From positions 34,677,817 through 34,741,816 of the forward strand of contig CM060082.1 of the NCBI GenBank assembly GCA_030533445.1: a stretch of 64,000 nucleotides of DNA. The letters are read 5' to 3'. The notes under the pieces were generated by a model, which saw only the letters and a list, made by a program, of their open reading frames with translations, did no database searches and was not told the origin of the DNA. Made by a program: the position numbers and the translations under genes. This stretch comes from Cyprinodon diabolis. Lineage: Eukaryota; Chordata; Actinopteri; Cyprinodontiformes; Cyprinodontidae. Each line of letters begins with the position of its first letter. Within the stretch, counting starts at the first letter, position 1. Positions 60,290 to 64,000 of the stretch are shown one piece after another.

Positions 60290-61931
60290 TCTAGAGTCTT
60301 AGTAATTTCATACTTGGGGTTTTCCAACATCTATTGATATTGGTGATATTTATGAGCTAAATAATGGTATAATAGTTACAGTGAGGTGCAGTTTGTAACG
60401 TCATTGTCTTTGACAACTATCTGGTGGATGGAAAAGAACCAATCACTTTTATGCCACTGGAACTCAGTTTATTATAAACCGTTGATAGGAGGTTCAGCAG
60501 GACAGGACAAGCAAAGAAGAAAAAACACAAAAACAGACAACAAAAAAAAAAAAAACCCTGCCAGTTAAGCAATTGTTTAATAAGCAATAGAAAGCTGGTA
60601 CTTTTATTCCTGTCTTAATTCAGATTATAGTTCTCAAATTCTTTCAATAACACTGAAACACAAAGAAAAGTGGGAATTTTGGCTTTGAATGTCACCCTTC
60701 ATACAGAATGGCAGACAAGGTAAATGATGTCTTGAACAAGAAGGGACAATTTAGGCTGGGAAGAAGGTAGAGTGAGTAGATGAGTGTGGTCAGAACGATG
60801 TCAAAAGAGAACTGCACCTAGTCTGTGATCAGCCGGTTTCATTTTAATGCCTACAGAGTTTAAGGATTTAGAATGCTAAATTTAGGGGGAAGTTGAAATA
60901 AGAAAAAAAGTTTTCAACTGAAGACTTTGTGTTTGATGAAATATGTGAGTTTTTGAGAGCAATATTTAGTTGCAGAGCTCTTAAAGGATTTTAGAAAAAT
61001 GAAATAAGTTGTTAATAAATCCCTGTTGAAGATTGAAAAACCTTGTAACCTCTGTAAATGAGAAAAGCTTAATCTTTTCTCATTTTGTTAATGAGTTCCT
61101 ATGAAGAACTGGGTCATTGTTGTGATGAGCAGTGAATATTAACAACCTCCTGATGGACATGAGAAGGATGAAGGATTCAGAACATTTTTCAGTTTTGGGG
61201 AAAATCTCGTTAGATTCTTCCGACACATTTACAACTTTTGATCTTGTTACTTCTTCCCTGTTGGTACTCAGCTGTGTATGTACATCCCGCTGCTGCAAAC
61301 TATAATCTGAGCTGCGGGGGAAGCTTTCAGTTTCCTCTAGTGCAGAAGGAAATGAAGGAAAATGGGCATTAATATGTGTGAGCAGCTCATCCATGACTCA
61401 GCACATTTACATGAGCAGCAAAGTTATGTATTGCTGGCAAATCTATGTGTGGGTTTAACACACCCAAAGATATTGAAGTTTTTTTTTCATAGGATATGAC
61501 TGAGGGATACAATTAGTTTAGTTTGTGTTTTTCTTACTGTGACTTGCATTTTACCATAGAGAAAAAAGATTTTCTGTGATCCCACATTTAGAAATAAAAT
61601 GGTCTCAGTTGTATACACTAACTAATTTAATGGTGTAATTTGCTTGCTTTCCTCAAACACAGACAACCTTAGGAGTTTCAACAGTTACATTTAGATTTGT
61701 TGTTCTTTATTTCTTCTCATGACTAACACATTTGCACAATAAGGTTATTTTGATGTGTGTAATCTTTCTGCAAGCAAAGACTTAAGCTAAACGAAAGAAA
61801 AAATGTACTTTGATTGATGTTTAGTAAGGCAATTTATTTAAAGCCCATTTCAGGACACCCAATGGCAATGTACAACAAAAAAAATCAACAATTCACAGTT
61901 TTAAATAAATACACAGTATTATAAACACTAT
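60290..61931. other. No supportable feature
   Basis: The stretch is AT-rich, with one A-run at 60541. A 104-codon ATG-initiated frame on the minus strand (61394-61080) has no recognisable domain and is discussed under rejected items. Confidence 0.5.
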
Positions 61932-62937
61932 GGGCCGGATTTATCAAGATCCAATTTTGCGTGCAGTAATTTGCGCTCGCAAACTGGAATTTTGCGCGAG
62001 GGGCTGAACCATGGTTTGCGGATGATTTAACAAGAGTGATTGCGTAACTGGTGGCAGGTGCAAAACTGTTGGAGACGCCCTATTTAAATGATGGTTTTGC
62101 GTGTTTTGTGGTTTGCGGCAAAGTATATATATATATTTACTTATACCTGTAGAAATATGCACATACCAAATGGCTCACAATGGGACTGTGGATGAGATGA
62201 CTGGGCGTACGCATCCCCGCAGCATTGGCATGTTGCTCCACAGGCGCAGAGGTCGGGGTTCTCCGGTAGGGCGTCAGGGCGACATGGCATTTAGAACGTC
62301 GGACAGCACTTCTGAAAAACGAGATTGGGAGATCCCAGATGCAAAAAAGTGCAATGTTGCAAGGAGTTTTGTGATATCTGGTATTGTGTGGGTCCTCCTT
62401 TTGGCTGGCGGCAAATCCATTCGGAGTTCCCCCAACAGCTCCAAAATGGCAATGCTGGATAAACGATATGTTTTGATGATCGTTTCCTCGTTCATTCCAA
62501 AAATTTTCAGACGGAGTGAAAAAATGCGTTCTCTGCGTCTCCTTGCTTCATTTCGATGTCTCCTTCTTGCGACAATAACCGCTGCCATGTGTGCGCAATT
62601 ACGCATACAGACCATTTGCACCTTCTTTTGAAACATGTTAAATATAGAGTCAGATACCGTTAGCAAAATTGCTTTCAGGTTTGATAAATCACTTTGCGAG
62701 TGCTAAATTAATATATTTACATGTTCTCCTCCCACAAGACGCACTTTTGCGTGTAAACGCCCCATATTGCATATTCATTGCAGAAAAAGTACTAAATGGA
62801 TAAGAGGCGCTATTTAGCACGTTTTAAAGACCAAATCCTTTTAGCACGCTGTTGATAGATCAGTTTGTACATTTTTTAGCGTGCGCAGTGAAATAGCTCA
62901 CGTTTTTATACACGCAAACCTTTGATAGATCCGGCCC
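61932..62937. mobile_element. Internally deleted PIF/Harbinger transposon (1006 bp)
   Basis: Termini GGGCCGGATTTATCAA and, inverted at the other end, GGGCCGGATCTATCAA match at 15 of 16 bases. TAT flanks both sides (61929-61931 and 62938-62940), fitting the short AT-type target duplication of this superfamily. The minus-strand interior keeps the N-terminal part of the transposase (62274-62636). Sub-terminal 'ttttgcgtg' and 'acgcaaa' words recur at both ends. Confidence 0.88.
62274..62636 (-). pseudogene. Harbinger transposase, N-terminal fragment
   Basis: From ATG at 62636 it reads 120 codons to a stop at 62274. An Arg-rich start (ARRRHRNEARRRRERIF) is followed by the Harbinger helix-turn-helix region: ETIIKTYRLSSIAILELL, then PPAKRRTHTIPDITKLLATL and HFFASG. 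After FFASG the reading continues directly with ISQSRFSEVL. In full-length relatives about ten residues (beginning SFQ or similar) separate these blocks, so a small in-frame loss is likely. The DDE nuclease domain is absent. Neighbouring Harbinger ends confirm the context. No activity is possible from this copy alone. Confidence 0.8.
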
Positions 62938-64000
62938 TATAGGTATTCAGGTGAGGTATGCAGTATTTAACAGATGAGTGTCAAAGTCGGAGTGAATCCC
63001 ATAGTGATCAGGCTGGCCAGAGGCTCAACAAGGTGGATGGAAGAAGAAGATCTAAGAATTAGGGAGGGGGTAGGTATGTGGGAGCAAGATTATAAATCAA
63101 TTTGCAGATGTTATTAACCGCTTACTTTTGTGGCTGGAAGTCTTGAACTGGCTGTTAAAATTTTAAGATGTCTTTACCATCTGTAAATGTCAAGAACTTG
63201 GTTTATAATTCAAGCAGAATTATGAATCATTGATCTCAATTAGAATATCTGTCTCCTTCTATATAAGTGTTAAAGTCGTAGGGAAATCATACAGTATATA
63301 CCTGTCAAATCATTCTGGCTTGAACATGTATATAAATTTATTCTTTATCAGACGATATAGTCCCAAAATTTCGAAAATTTATATTAAAAAAATAGTGTCT
63401 TAAAATCAGTGTTTTTTTCTTTTTCATTATCTTATGCAGGCCAGCTAGCTATACGTCAGCTTGTGCACCTAAATTTGGCCAATCATATATCAACGGTCAT
63501 CTGTCAATCAAATTTTTTCGGTCATAGCATCTTGATTCAAATGTCACATCTTATATGCAATGGTTGAAATAAGAAATAAGAATAATTTACTTTACTATTG
63601 AGTTACGTCCCAGTGTTCACGGGGATGGACGTCTGTGTCTTCGGCAGGCATAGAGCTAACAGAACTGGCAGCGCTGTGAGGTAAGGGCTCAAACATGTAC
63701 GGCTGTAAGCCTTCTACACCAAACCAAGCTTCTGCCGCCCATCTTTCACAACAATACGGAGGAGACTCATCCACGACACAAAACTCTCCTCCTCTTGCAT
63801 GTTTCTGCTGTCCTAAGCGTAAGTCACCAATTCAGTGCTACTCAGTCCCAATGTAATTGGGAACCTACTAGCACTAAGTTGCTAACCGGGTAGCAAGATG
63901 TTTCCCAGACACCGGCCACAACCAAACTTGCTTGTGAACCTTCTGCCACAACAATCCCGCCCTTTTGATAAACGACCAATCACATTCACTTTATTCACTC
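62938..64000. other. No supportable gene; possible repeat debris
   Basis: Phrases such as 'ggtcatctgtcaatcaaatt' (near 63497) and the more GC-rich stretch 63600-64000 may be parts of dispersed elements running off the window. No open frame or terminal structure decides this. Confidence 0.4.

Noticed and set aside
61080..61394. 104-codon ATG-started frame on the minus strand (MDELLTHINAHFPSF...)
   Set aside because: The composition is protein-like, but there is no recognisable domain, no splice context or neighbouring exon, and no repeat context that would explain it. A protein search giving fish orthologues would reverse this.

Overview
The window looks like a teleost fish genome. This rests on a split gene with intact splice phase that reads as a receptor activity-modifying protein of the RAMP3 type, on hAT, PIF/Harbinger, SINE and LINE remnants of kinds common in fish, and on vertebrate-style microsatellites. 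There is no operon structure, no prokaryotic gene and no RNA gene that I can support.

Positions 1-27516 are one macrosatellite: a partial unit and eight complete head-to-tail units of about 3.1-3.4 kb that look almost identical by eye. None has a convincing coding region. Each unit is itself built from smaller repeats: (i) about eight modules of about 230 bp, recognised by an 'acggttttt/cagcagtcgtttg' landmark; (ii) about 2.3 copies of a 290-300 bp module rich in AATAAA; (iii) a 51-bp minisatellite whose copies each end in a perfect GGCGGGC/GCCCGCC hairpin; (iv) a palindrome-rich block with a CTCF-like core (GCAGTAGGTGGCCC); (v) a terminal hairpin followed directly by CTAG; and (vi) in three units only, one to three copies of a 69-72 bp palindromic minisatellite. 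Diagnostic variants sort the units into three subfamilies, in the order B-A-B-C-A-C-B-C-hybrid. The array stops exactly at the CTAG terminus.

About 285 bp beyond the array lies exon 2 of the RAMP3-like gene (about 27802-27961). The last exon is 14.6 kb further on (42538-42793). Exon 1, with the signal peptide, is not visible and should lie left of the window, so the array most likely sits inside intron 1 of this gene. Introns and 3' flank (27517-64000) hold mostly degraded mobile elements: a SINE split by an LTR-like piece, three or four hAT derivatives (two with perfect 8-bp target duplications and one retaining a BED zinc finger), a dead LINE reverse-transcriptase fragment, a deleted Harbinger element with part of its transposase, and two short elements that begin exactly at CTG(A/G)TGA, carry GAAAC near the other end, and have 12- and 20-bp target duplications. 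The remainder is AT-rich sequence with (TA)n, (CATC)n, (CT)n(CA)n and (GA)n runs. No other protein-coding gene is supported between 42.8 and 64 kb.
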